A stretch of 64,000 nt of DNA, taken from NCBI GenBank assembly GCA_034620365.1, contig JAQGEQ010000071.1, positions 434,001 to 498,000 on the forward strand, written 5' to 3'. This DNA comes from Pegea sp. RAD2-039. Lineage: Eukaryota > Chordata > Thaliacea > Salpida > Salpidae. Within the stretch, counting starts at the first letter, position 1, and the number at the start of each line of letters is the position of its first letter. Positions 1-10,507 of this stretch are shown in pieces. Under the pieces are notes generated by a model, which saw only the letters and a program-made list of their open reading frames with translations, did not search any database and was not told the origin of the DNA. Position numbers and translations under genes: made by a program.

Positions 1-867
1 GTTTATTTCTTTTGGATCTGCCCTGAAATTAATGCATTTGAGTGGTTTGGAGATATGTTAATTCACCTTGAAAATCAACTGAATGAAGTTGGTCGCTCAG
101 AACTAATTGAATATCACATCTATCTAACAAGAGGCTGGGATACGAAGCAGGTACATCGACAACTAACCTCGCAAATATTTTTATTTCTAACTTAGTCATG
201 ACTCATGCTGTGAGCGAAAATATTCTGAAATATTTTCAACTAAATAATTAACAATTTTTATCTGAAGAAAAATTTGAATTAATTATTAAACAATAATTTA
301 ATATAAGATTCCAAATTCCATACAAATTGTTTTTGAGAGTAAATGAGTTATATATGAGGTTCAGATTTAATTTAAAAATTTTCTATGTATAAAAAGATTT
401 TTATTTTCAGATTTTTATTTGAAATTTATCTAAACGAAGTAATTACAAAGTTGCAGCTTTTAGTAACTCGTTGTCATTTCACTAATTATTTCCTTGATTT
501 TATCATCGTTTGTTTACATTTTTTCATTATTACTTCGGATCTTGTTTCTGATCAGAATTATTCAACTTCCTTTTCAGGCTAAAACTATTTTTGCTCACGC
601 TGAAGATAAAACAGACCTTATAACTGGTTTGGGTCAGAAAACTAATTATGGAAGACCAAACTGGGATGATGTCTTTAAAAGTGTTGCTAAAAATCATCCA
701 AATAAAGACATTGGAGTCTTTTTTTGTGGAGTAGCAGCTCTTTCTCATATTGTAAGTTACTTGTTAATTGTAATTTTATCAAATATATTTTTTATCAGCT
801 GCACAAGATGAGTAACAAATATTCTGTTGATGGAGTTCGATTTCATTACAATAAAGAAAACTTCTAG
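1..867 (+). CDS. NADPH oxidase (NOX1-4 type), C-terminal three exons; 5' part outside window
   Basis: The final three exons of a membrane NADPH oxidase catalytic subunit, which passes electrons from NADPH through FAD and haem to oxygen. Only the end of the cytosolic NADPH-binding domain is present. Exons are 1-150, 578-751 and 799-867, all joined in phase 0 with GT..AG introns. Recognisable pieces are FEWF followed by YHIYLTRGWD, then ITGL..KT.YGRPNWDD, then IGVFFCG, and the typical ending FHYNKENF-stop. This ending and the GRPNWD block resemble NOX1-4 (gp91phox type) more than DUOX. The usual Cys-Gly-Pro of the NADPH site reads Cys-Gly-Val here (725-733). The first exon may begin left of base 1. 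Subfamily assignment is uncertain because the haem and FAD parts are not visible. Confidence 0.9.
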
Positions 868-3799
868 GATCAAACAGGGAAGACTGTTTGAGAACTCATG
901 GAAACAAATATTTGTTTGATCGGTTTTATATTACATCTACAAGTTTAGCATCAAACTGAAGCTTGCTTGACTCCTTAAATTTTCTTATTCAAGTATCATG
1001 TACCAATCTTACGTGGGTTCTCTCATTACTACTTAATCAATCAAATATTATATATTTTTTATGAGGTTTTTTTTTAAATTTTATTGCTTAGCACATGAAA
1101 CTAGAATGTTTTAAATCTGTTTTTTAAGTTTTTCATAAATAACTTAATTCTATTTAAACTAAAACATTTTTACCAGTTAGCTAATGAAGAAAATTTTTCT
1201 TAAAAATATGTCTTCCTGTTTTGCAGTCAATTTATGATTCATAAATAACTAATATTTCTTACAAAGTGTCGTTAACCATTTATTTTGCTTAATTTAATCT
1301 TCTAATTAGCTATAATTTTATCTTTGATTAAATTCTTATTGAAAAATTGATATTTGCAATTGCCAAGTATAAGAATATTTATGTTGATGTATTTTTATTT
1401 TTTTACTCATTCACTTTACTCCAGATCTTTTACTGTTCTTCTTTCTGTATGATAAAAATTTATTTTTTCTTACAATCTTTTCTAAAAGTCTTTGGTTGTT
1501 GTCAGAATAGTAAAAAATATTTGATAACCTAATCAGAAGTTATTTTATTCTAGCGCTTTGCTTATTTGTACAACTTTCACGCAATAGAAGAAAACGTTTT
1601 GCTCTATAAGCTACATATTGCTTCTAAACTAGAATCTGCTTTTTGATAACTTGCTGTCAAATGTTTAATTTTTTTACTATCTTCAGGATAAAACTAGTAT
1701 TTTGAGCATTAATAGATTTTCAAATTTTATTATAAGTTTATACTTAAAGCAAAATTCCTAAATTTAAATATTTTTCTATTTAAATCATTTCTGAGTAATC
1801 TTATTTTTAATGAAACTTAGATTAAAGAACAGAAATTATATAATCTAAGTACAAATTCATCGTTCATGAAAAAAAAAACTTTTTGTCACATTAGTTAAAT
1901 GTCAGTTGATGTGGTTTTTTGATGAGCATTGTAAGGTTAATTTTGATGATCAACTTTAAAAGGCCATCTATTTTGGATGATATGTTTGTCCTTTTATGTT
2001 CACTTAAGAATAAATTAAAAAATACAATTTTTAACGATCATTTAAACCCACTACAAAGTTAAATCCAAACTTAAACATTAAATACCAAATTAATTTTTAT
2101 AGAATTTAAACTTATTTATAAAATTTATTACTTTAATTGGCTATAAAAATTCTAGATGAAAAAGGGCTAATTCAGGAGTGAAAAATAACCACAAAAGTAA
2201 TTTTTAATCTAGCTGAAGAGGCCAAACACGAATTCGGGTCCCATTGAGTAAATGATTGACCATAATTTCCTAAATTTGTTAAAAGCTGATGATACTTAAG
2301 TATAATGAATTGGAGTATTATTATTCTATAAAGAATTCGTTGTAAGCTTACTGGAAATTGCTAAGATCACAAACCTTTTCTATTCAATTGTTTTCCGTAT
2401 TGAAAGTTGCCAGGCAGCAATCCAAATAAAACTCTATTTTGATTACAACATAATAAAGTTTGTTTTATTGTCCTTGTGAAAAAAGCTATTAAAAAGTAAA
2501 TATTTAGTAAAGAATCTTTCTTTATTATTTTACAACTTAATCAAATCTTCATTTAAACGATGATAAATAGATTAAGATGAATTTACAACTTTTTAAATAA
2601 TTACAATTTTTGTTAGATCAATTTTTAGGAAAAATAAAAAGTTTGGATATTTTTAAACATTCTTTACTAAATAACTGAAGTTTATCATATTAAAGTTAAT
2701 TTATAAGTAAACGTTTTAATAATTGAATAATTTTATCACTTTTAAAAGTACCTTACTTTTAAATTTATCTAGTTCCATTCGTACTGTTTCTTATTGGAAT
2801 TTTTAATTGTTTTCCAGCATTATTAGTAAACCAAATCGAATGTTAGTTTAAATAGGATGGTCCAATTCGATACTACTTTACAGCTTTATTTATAGAATCT
2901 CAAAATAAATTGTTCATGTTTCTGCTAGATATAAGGAAAAGGTTTCAAGCAGAATAATTGACATTACACCAAACACAAAAATATATCAATAAATAAACCA
3001 AGGGTATATTATTGATAAAATGAATAAAAATTAACTTACTTTGGGCTTGTGAATAAGAGAAATCGATAAATTGATCTTTAGATTATTTACATAATTATTT
3101 CTGAAGATAAATGAATAAAGCTTAATACAATAAGCACAGTGAAACATATAATTAGAGAATCAGCAATTTTACAAAATTTAACCTTCTTAAAATATTTACA
3201 GATAAATCTGACTTTTGCTCTCACAGTTAAAGTATATTTACAAAGCTAATTTTTAGAACTCCTACAGACACTAATCAAATTTAGTTTTAATAATACTTTA
3301 CAAGATGAACAAGAAAAAATAACTTCTTTTAAATATCATATTTTTTCTTCAAATATCTGTTTTGTAATAACTTAAACACATTTTTTGAAGTGGCTATTTA
3401 TAAACATTAGTTCTAATCAATATCTTGTTTTAAACAAATATTTACAAATGTTCATATGTATAACGAATATTTACAGATAGTACTTTTACTGAATAATGGT
3501 AAATTTCTGAGGTGTTACTCAAGCATAAAATAAGAAATCTAAATAGAAATAAATACATCTATGTATATACGAGTTTCCCAATTATCACACAATAAGCGAA
3601 AAAAAAGTAAGCTTGTCTTTAGTTAGTTGGTAAAGCATATTTATAGTACTAAAATGTAATATGCTAATTGCTTGCAGTCACTACTTATTATTATCTTATA
3701 ACAAATGCAATAGAAATCAAATTGAATGAATATTATTTCGATGGTAATTGCAATATTGCTTGATAGCCAATTCTTACAAAATATTTCACGTAAATACAT
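868..3799. other. Intergenic, AT-rich, no gene seen
   Basis: About 2.9 kb between the oxidase and the ERICH3-like gene. Reading frames are short and low in complexity. I see no splice-joined coding blocks, RNA gene or transposon. It must contain the 3' UTRs of two converging genes, but no polyadenylation site could be chosen with confidence. Confidence 0.6.
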
Positions 3800-6757
3800 C
3801 TACATGAGCGTAATTTTGTATTTTTCAGAAAACTCAGTAAGTTTTTCAGAGCCATTTTCAGTGAATTCGTTGTTAGTAAAGCAAATTGACTTCAAGTTAC
3901 TTTCAGTACTCATCAAATCGAAAAACAACTCCAAGTCATCGTCATCTAGCTTGTTTCCTGATAATGACATTGATGACAACCGGTTATTTTTACCACTTGA
4001 AATAGTTTTCCAAACTTGCTTCAAACCTTTTCCAATTTCCTCATTTTCATTTAAACTCAAAGATTTTAAGGAAGGATTTAATTTCAAATAACGATTTATG
4101 CTTTTAAGACCCCTTTTACTAATGTCCAGGTTGTCAATAGATAAGCTTTCAAGATTACAAGAAAAAGAAGTCTCCAAGTTTTCCGAGCCACTATCAGAAG
4201 AGTCTTCAGAAGACGATGAAGAAGAATCTTTAGAATCCAAGCTCATCAATTGCTTAGAAAAAGCTTTCATTAACAACTTTATTCCTTTATCACCAAATGA
4301 GTTGCCATCTAAAATTAAATTTTTGATTTGACATGTAAAAACGCACTTCAAAATGAAACTGATGCTGGAGTGAGATAGATCGTTGGTTGCCAAATTAAGC
4401 GTTGCTAAACTTCTTTTACTTTCAACCAATGCATTGAGAACATCGACGATATTTTGATGTCCTAGAGAGCATCCTTGAAGAAGAATACTATCAATATGAT
4501 CTTTACTTGATAGCAAATACGTCACTAATTCTTGAATATTTGACTCAGATAAATTCATGTACTCCAGATCAATTATATCCTTTCCTTGAATCTCTGAAAG
4601 TATTGAGTCTTCATCTTTCTTCTCTTCGTCATTTGATTTTTCAGAGTCTGTAGCAGACTCCTTTGCATGATCTGATTCGTATTCAGTGTTTGATTTTTCA
4701 ATTTCATCATTTGAGACATTCAAATTATCACTTTTTGTTTGGTTCTCTTCTACGTAATCTACAGATTCATTTGAGCTGTTTGAAGAGGTTTCACTGTTGA
4801 TTTTTGCTTCTGAGTCATTTTCATTATCCTTTTTATCATCTGTGTCTCCTTTTATTAGTTTTTCTGCACCAGAAACATCCTCTATGACATCTTTTGAGCT
4901 CTCTAACTTTGATAGTTCTTCTTTTTCGACATTGTTTTCAGTTATCTCACAATCTTTCTCTTCCTTTTCTTCTTCTTTTTCTAACGTTTTACTGTTAGAA
5001 TCTTTATCACTGATAGAACTGTGAGATGATGAAGATGAAGAAGAGCTTCTGCTTCTTTTCTCAATTTCTGTATCATTTTCTTGATTGTTAGACTCTTCTT
5101 CAGTTGTTTTGTCTTCTTTAACATCTACGGAGTTAGTTATTACTGTGATTTCTTGAGTCACCTTCTCTTCTTCTTCTACAGGTGGTTCTTCTACAACTTT
5201 AATATCCGAAATGATTTTTGTTTCGGATTGCTTCAGAGTAGAGAGCTTGTTTTCAGTTGAAGTTACTTCAATAGAAGAACTGACAACTTCTTCATCAGAA
5301 TCTTCTGAAGAACTTGAAGATGAGCTAGAGGAAGAAGAGCTCTTTTTTGAAGTCTCACTAGCTCTTCGTATAACTTCAGTTTCAAAAACTTCAACTTCAG
5401 AAAAAACATTCTCGTTATCTTCGGACTTGTCATCTTCAACTTCTTCAGTATTTACTTGGTCTTCTTTGTTCGTTGCACCTTCAACAGTCTCTTGGATGTC
5501 TTCATTTTTGTTAAAACTTTCTATAGATGAGAGAGAAATAGATTTAGGTTTAATCGCAGAAACTGGTGGCTTGTCTCTCGCTTCTTCTATAGTTGATTGA
5601 CTGGAAGTTGAGGATGTTGAACTCCGACTTTCATCTCTTTTGATCTTTTCAACTTCTTCAGATGTTTGTTTCACTTCCTGAGCTTCATCTTCAGATGAAA
5701 TACTCTCCTGTTTTTCTACTTCCTTTTTGTCTTCAGCTGTTTGTCTTGGAGTGGAAAAAGAAGAAACGTTTGAAACGTCAGAAGAGTCCTCAGAAGATTG
5801 TAACTTCAACTCTTTTGTATTTTCAACTAGTACATCTTCAGATTTCAAATCAGTTTTTGGTTTAGACCCTCGATTCAGTTGCTTCTTACGCAGAGCAACC
5901 AAGCATTTGTAGCATGGGTGAGCTCCAGTGACACTGACAAACTTGAAATTACCAAGACGGCGCTTCGGCTTGTGTTTAAACTCACAACAAGCACTGATTC
6001 GATCGGTTCGAATCATATTCAAGTAAAAAGTAATCGAAAATGGGAAGCCAAAATGGCGCTGAGAAACAAGAGTAAACTTATCACCAGGTAGATGCTTAGC
6101 ATTGTATATACATAAGTTTTCGCCTCCATTGTGCTGTTGCATCACCATAATTTCATCATACGGATCTTGTTTTTCATAATCTAAATTAATTAATGGTCCA
6201 AGATATTGAAAAGTTATTTTGCCAAGAGATTTGTTAAAAGTTTTATGAAGCATTGATGGTTCTTGACGATGAAGTTTCAAAGAGTTCCCAGCAGATTTAC
6301 TTCTAAAATCAAGAGAAGTTCTTGGTGAAGCTGAAATCTTTCCCATTGAGGTTCGAGCTCTTGTCTGCGGACGCTTGTGGGATGGAGGTCTCGGCATTAA
6401 AAGTGGTAAGACACTTTCATCTCTAGGTATAGATCTGTTGAATTTAACAGACTTTACAAGATTCAATTTGTATCTCTGCTCTTTTTCTTTCTTTTTTAAA
6501 TATCGAAAATGTCTTTCATCATCTAAGGCTTTGTTTACAATTGCCTGCGCGAGAACTTCTTTAACATGTTTTTGATGGTCTAATCTGGCGTTATTTAAAT
6601 AAAATACTTTTTCTGAGACAACTTTTCCTTTTCGAGTAATTAATCCAGATTTTACTAAATGTTTTCTCATTCGAGTACTACTGAAGAAGCCTTTTAAATG
6701 AGGATCTTCAAGACTGTTGTACCTACTGAATAAACTGATGTTTTTGCTGTCAGTCAT
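3800..6757 (-). CDS. ERICH3-like ciliary protein with C-terminal leucine-rich repeats, intronless
   Basis: A 985-residue protein read without a break in one exon. I place the start at the ATG near 6757: the frame stays open to 6814 but that extension has no ATG, and known ERICH3 proteins start at the same point. Residues 1-110 match the ERICH3 N-terminus (RYNSLEDPHLKGFF, then TRMRKHLVKSGLITR and LDHQKHVKEVLAQAI). Residues about 181-290 match the DUF4590 domain (QQHNGGENLCIY, RHFGFPFSITFYLN, CCEFKHK, HPCYKC). Residues about 290-727 are Glu/Ser/Lys-rich and disordered, with long serine runs next to acidic residues that look like CK2 sites. Residues about 728-985 form ribonuclease-inhibitor-like leucine-rich repeats (SLATLNLATNDLS, NLILDGNSFGDKG, SLKSLSLNENEEIG, SSMSLSGNKLDD, SICFTNNEFTENG), interrupted by another Ser/acidic insert. 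Vertebrate ERICH3 localises to cilia and promotes cilium formation; a similar role here is inference. The LRR part is not something I know from vertebrate ERICH3. Confidence 0.9.
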   Translation of the reverse strand: MTDSKNISLFSRYNSLEDPHLKGFFSSTRMRKHLVKSGLITRKGKVVSEKVFYLNNARLDHQKHVKEVLAQAIVNKALDDERHFRYLKKKEKEQRYKLNLVKSVKFNRSIPRDESVLPLLMPRPPSHKRPQTRARTSMGKISASPRTSLDFRSKSAGNSLKLHRQEPSMLHKTFNKSLGKITFQYLGPLINLDYEKQDPYDEIMVMQQHNGGENLCIYNAKHLPGDKFTLVSQRHFGFPFSITFYLNMIRTDRISACCEFKHKPKRRLGNFKFVSVTGAHPCYKCLVALRKKQLNRGSKPKTDLKSEDVLVENTKELKLQSSEDSSDVSNVSSFSTPRQTAEDKKEVEKQESISSEDEAQEVKQTSEEVEKIKRDESRSSTSSTSSQSTIEEARDKPPVSAIKPKSISLSSIESFNKNEDIQETVEGATNKEDQVNTEEVEDDKSEDNENVFSEVEVFETEVIRRASETSKKSSSSSSSSSSSSEDSDEEVVSSSIEVTSTENKLSTLKQSETKIISDIKVVEEPPVEEEEKVTQEITVITNSVDVKEDKTTEEESNNQENDTEIEKRSRSSSSSSSSHSSISDKDSNSKTLEKEEEKEEKDCEITENNVEKEELSKLESSKDVIEDVSGAEKLIKGDTDDKKDNENDSEAKINSETSSNSSNESVDYVEENQTKSDNLNVSNDEIEKSNTEYESDHAKESATDSEKSNDEEKKDEDSILSEIQGKDIIDLEYMNLSESNIQELVTYLLSSKDHIDSILLQGCSLGHQNIVDVLNALVESKRSLATLNLATNDLSHSSISFILKCVFTCQIKNLILDGNSFGDKGIKLLMKAFSKQLMSLDSKDSSSSSSEDSSDSGSENLETSFSCNLESLSIDNLDISKRGLKSINRYLKLNPSLKSLSLNENEEIGKGLKQVWKTISSGKNNRLSSMSLSGNKLDDDDLELFFDLMSTESNLKSICFTNNEFTENGSEKLTEFSEKYKITLM

Positions 6758-8090
6758 CTTCAGCAAATTTAAATTTGACAGAAAAAAACCTTCGTAAACC
6801 TTTGAAATTGACAAATTATATGTAAATATTCTATGCTTATTATACTGCTAATTCTAATAAACTTAAATGATATTAATTATTAGGAATAAAATAATTTTAA
6901 AGTAACATTAAGAAAGATTTTAATAAAATCATTAAATGACCTAAGTAATTTACCAAAGCGGTAAAAATTAATTTCTTGACATTTACCTAATCAGCAATTT
7001 TGAATTTCATTTTCAAATTAAATAACTTCTTTGGAGATAAAAGAGATATGAGGATTTGTTTTCAAAATAAAATTAAGTTGTTTGGCATAAAATTAGTGAT
7101 TTATGAATAATTACAAATAATGACATTTTTATTACAAATATTTATAAATAAAAATTGAAAACATACACATTGAATTACAAAAACGTACAAATTCAAAAAT
7201 CAAAACAAAAATTCTGAGACAATTGTATCATAAATCTTTTATCTATCACAAAATCTTTCTGAGAAATTGTTTTGTAATGTGGATTTAAACTTTCTGATTG
7301 AACTTTTTGTACTTACTAATACTTTAATACAAGCAAAGATTAAGCTGCATTAAATCTAAACTTTTTCCGGTTAAATTCTGTTTTAGTCTCAATATCGCGA
7401 AGGTGAAGCTTATAAAAGCTGCAAAATATTTTTTGTGTTTTTCGAATATCGGTAACACGAGATTATTATTACAAACAAAGGCTTGAGAGTAACCAAGACA
7501 ACAACAAAGAGACAAAATGATCTTTTTATACTTTGTCGCCAAAAGTAGATTAATTAAATAAAACAAGACGTAGTACCAAAAAATTGTAAAATTAATTAAG
7601 TTAACTCTAATGCAGAAAGTTTGTATAGTAGTCTTTATAACCAAAAAAATGTTGATGTATTATTTCAATTTCATGTGAAAGATAATCTTTGATTTATAAT
7701 TAAAGCATTTGTTTAACTTTTACTTTTGCTGACTTTCTAAAAATTCCACTTTTAATGAAGTAAATAATTTTTTGTTAGCACCTCAAAATTCTTAATGACT
7801 TATTTTAAGTAACTTTCGTTCTAATTCATTTTGAAATAGTTTGTAAAAATAAATAATAGTTGTAGTGCCATGTTCTTAAACAAATTATTTTATGTTTTTT
7901 TTATAAAGCATATGACTGAAAATTATAATTATACAGCTGTTATAGAGAACACAAAACATTATGATCAGAAAGATAATGAAAACTTCTTAAGTACCACAGT
8001 ATAACTGTATAAATGCTTTCTCATATCAGTAAATAAAGCTTCAAGCTCTAACTCAACATCGACTGACTTTTATTTAGACAACAATAAAAC
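6758..8090. other. Intergenic between ERICH3-like gene and LINE remnant
   Basis: About 1.3 kb of AT-rich DNA holding the presumed promoter and 5' UTR of the ERICH3-like gene on the minus strand. A 106-codon minus-strand frame near 7324-7644 has no recognisable motif and low complexity; I treat it as chance. Nothing else was seen. Confidence 0.55.
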
Positions 8091-8935
8091 TTGAGGTGTC
8101 AGGTCATTAAAGATCTAGGAGTCTTCATCTCTCAAGACTTAAAATGGGCTCACCACACAAATTATTTGTTCAGAATTTGTTTATTGGCTTCATACCAAAC
8201 TCTCAAATCTTATAAGACCATGAATGTTTGGACACTATTGAAGCTTTTTATCTCTCACATTCGTCCCAAATTAGAGTTCAATTCTTTCGTGTAGAGCCCT
8301 CACCTTAAAAAAGATATTAAAAGCCTTGAATCCCTCCAAAACTCATTCATCAGATAAGCTTTCTACAGATGTGGCATACCTTTTTCCTTATACGAAGATC
8401 GTCTCTGTAAACTAAATATCAAACCCTTGCAATATCGACGTCTTTTTTCTGACCTTTTATTAATATTTAAAAACAGCGATGGCACTTGCGATTTTAACTT
8501 TATGGAATGCTTAAAAGATAGCAATCCCCTCAATACGTCCTCACATACTCTTCATTTAAAATAAACTCGCTCAACAATTTGAATAACATCTAATAAGGTT
8601 AAAAATAACAGGTTTTTTGATAGGCTAACCAAGGTTTGATGTTATTTTCTCAATTCCATCACTACATCAAAATCTATTAAAGCCTTAAACATTTTGTTTA
8701 AAATACAAGATTTGAGTAGTTTCCTTAACAAGTGATATATAACCCGCCAGTTTTCTCACTTTCTTCTTCTACTTTGTCATATTAAATGTTTGATTTATAG
8801 TTTACGTATTGCTTTTGCCTCTAAAGTATATTCTACTCTTTCTGTATTAATCCTAAATTGTGATAGCTAAGACCTTCTAATTATCTCTTGGTTCATAATA
8901 TTTCGGTTTTGTTCGCTATAAGAGCTGTAGAAACT
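8091..8935 (+). mobile_element. Decayed non-LTR retrotransposon (LINE), RT C-terminal part and 3' end, copy A
   Basis: Conceptual translation gives the familiar end of a LINE reverse-transcriptase ORF: VIKDLGVFISQDLKW, then HIRPKLEFNS and SPHLKKDIKSLESLQN, SLYEDRLCKLNIKPLQYRR, and NNRFFDRLTKV. The stretch needs several stop-codon read-throughs and frame changes, so it is dead. The last ~60 bases (about 8867-8928) recur inverted in DNAH1 intron 4 and more weakly near 52300, which marks the family's 3' untranslated tail. The RT style suggests a CR1/jockey-like group, but the clade is not assigned. Confidence 0.85.
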
Positions 8936-10507
8936 GTAACTTGCAGCCATGCGTCAACTAATCAAAAACATAATTAATGTATAAAAAATAGAAACACTGC
9001 AGAGGCATAAGTAAAATATAAATCTTGAATTAAAACTTCAAAACAACGAAATAAATGATGAAAATCAAGAGACTTGAAGCACTATATATCACTGGTTAAG
9101 AAAATCACTTCCATCATATTTTTTAGCAACAATTTAAAAGATTTTGATGTAGCGAGGAAGTTGGGAAGAAGATTGGAAACCGTAGAATAGTTATCCAATT
9201 TAAAAAGCCATTAATGAACTGGCTGTTTTTAAAGTTGTTGAGTGGGTTCATTTTGAATGACAAACGTCTGAGGATGCATGAAAGATTACAAACCTTTTAA
9301 GAAGTCATCAAAGTTAAGATGACAGAAACCACCAATAATTTTAATATACTATTTTGTAGTACGAGGTCGGAGTAAATGTATCAATCTTTTTTTCAAATAG
9401 AATACAACTACCCTTTCGTTATTTATCTTTATTATTTACTACCGTATTTATGTCACAAATTAGTTATTTGTCAAAAATGTATATTGCTATTAAAAAAGTT
9501 ATTATGAAAGATTAATCAGTAAGTTCCTAAGTTATAGATACTTCATCAGTTTATTTATTGTTACCAAACTAAGTAATCTTTAACGTAGAAGTAAATGATT
9601 ACTTTAATCTTTTAATGCTAGATTTTAGCATCAGGTTTTATACATCATTTAGACCGATGTTCTTCAACTCGCAAATCCAAAAAGATTTATCGACTAAAGT
9701 ACATTCATCAATAAACTAATTAAGCTTATCGAATATCTAATGAACTACTTTTATTTGGAAAAGTTTAGAAATTAATTTGCTTCAATATTGATGTTGTCGA
9801 AAATTGTTGAAAGCCAGATCAAAGAGTATTAGAAGCAATTTTAAAATGTTAGAAACTTTGTCAAGTCTTTTAATTTTATTACAATTTTGTTAACATTCTT
9901 GCTTGTTGTTTTTAGGATTTTTCTAAATGTTTTCATGAGAATTTGTTGGGTTTAGCAGAACTATTACTTTCGTTAGAAAATTTAGAATGATCTAAATAAT
10001 CGTAATTAAAAGTGAAAAGGACATTTTTTCCAGATTTAGCTACAACTTATTACAATACAATGATGAAATTTTTATCTAAAATCTTTACAAGAAGAAATCT
10101 ATTTGGAAAGCTTCATTTTATTTTATGAAGGAAATTGTGTGAGATATAGATTGTCAAAAAATCAAATAAAAAAGCAAAACAAATCACGAATACTTTAACT
10201 AGTAGATTAGTAAAATAAAATTCCATAAAAATAAGTTGTTGAAGGTTAACTTGTGAATTTCAAAGCTTCAATCATCACATGATTTACTATTTTTTGTTAA
10301 AAGTTTGATCTCATCATATATTAATCAGAAGATAATTGTGATAAAGTCTGAGTGGAATTTCTGTTCTTTGTTTTCTTTCTGAGTTATTTATTGCACATTT
10401 TTGGTTTTTGTATAAAACCTTTGGTGTTTTTTGATACGTTTTGTAAGTACATGAAAGTACAAATAGAAAATGTTTAGTCAGGTTAAGTGCCAGTAATAAT
10501 AATGATT
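8936..10507. other. Intergenic with one dispersed repeat
   Basis: About 1.6 kb with no coding block. It includes the interspersed repeat at 9139-9242, entered separately. The rest is AT-rich with no recognisable structure. Confidence 0.5.
9139..9242. repeat. Interspersed repeat shared with DNAH1 intron 4
   Basis: About 100 bases beginning AGATTTTGATGTAG and ending AAAGTTGTTGAG are similar, in the same orientation, to 27089-27187 inside intron 4 of DNAH1. The two copies are diverged, with small indels. Both lie a few hundred bases from a copy of the LINE tail seen at 8867-8928, although the tail is inverted in the DNAH1 intron. This may be a non-coding part of the same element family or a second short repeat. 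Confidence 0.55.

Noticed and set aside
4098-5912. Several plus-strand open frames of 60-130 codons rich in Ser, Glu and Phe
   Set aside because: They are the antisense shadow of the ERICH3-like gene: AGA/GAA/TCT codon runs read open on both strands. They have no splice sites or motifs of their own.
6001-6020. GGTTCGAATC resembling a tRNA T-loop
   Set aside because: It lies inside the DUF4590 coding region, and no acceptor or anticodon arms can be paired around it.
6758-6814. N-terminal extension of the ERICH3-like frame by 19 residues
   Set aside because: The extension begins at a TTG, not an ATG, and the conserved ERICH3 start aligns with the internal ATG.
7324-7644. Minus-strand open frame of 106 codons
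   Set aside because: Hydrophobic, low-complexity translation, no motif, no start context and no splice partner.
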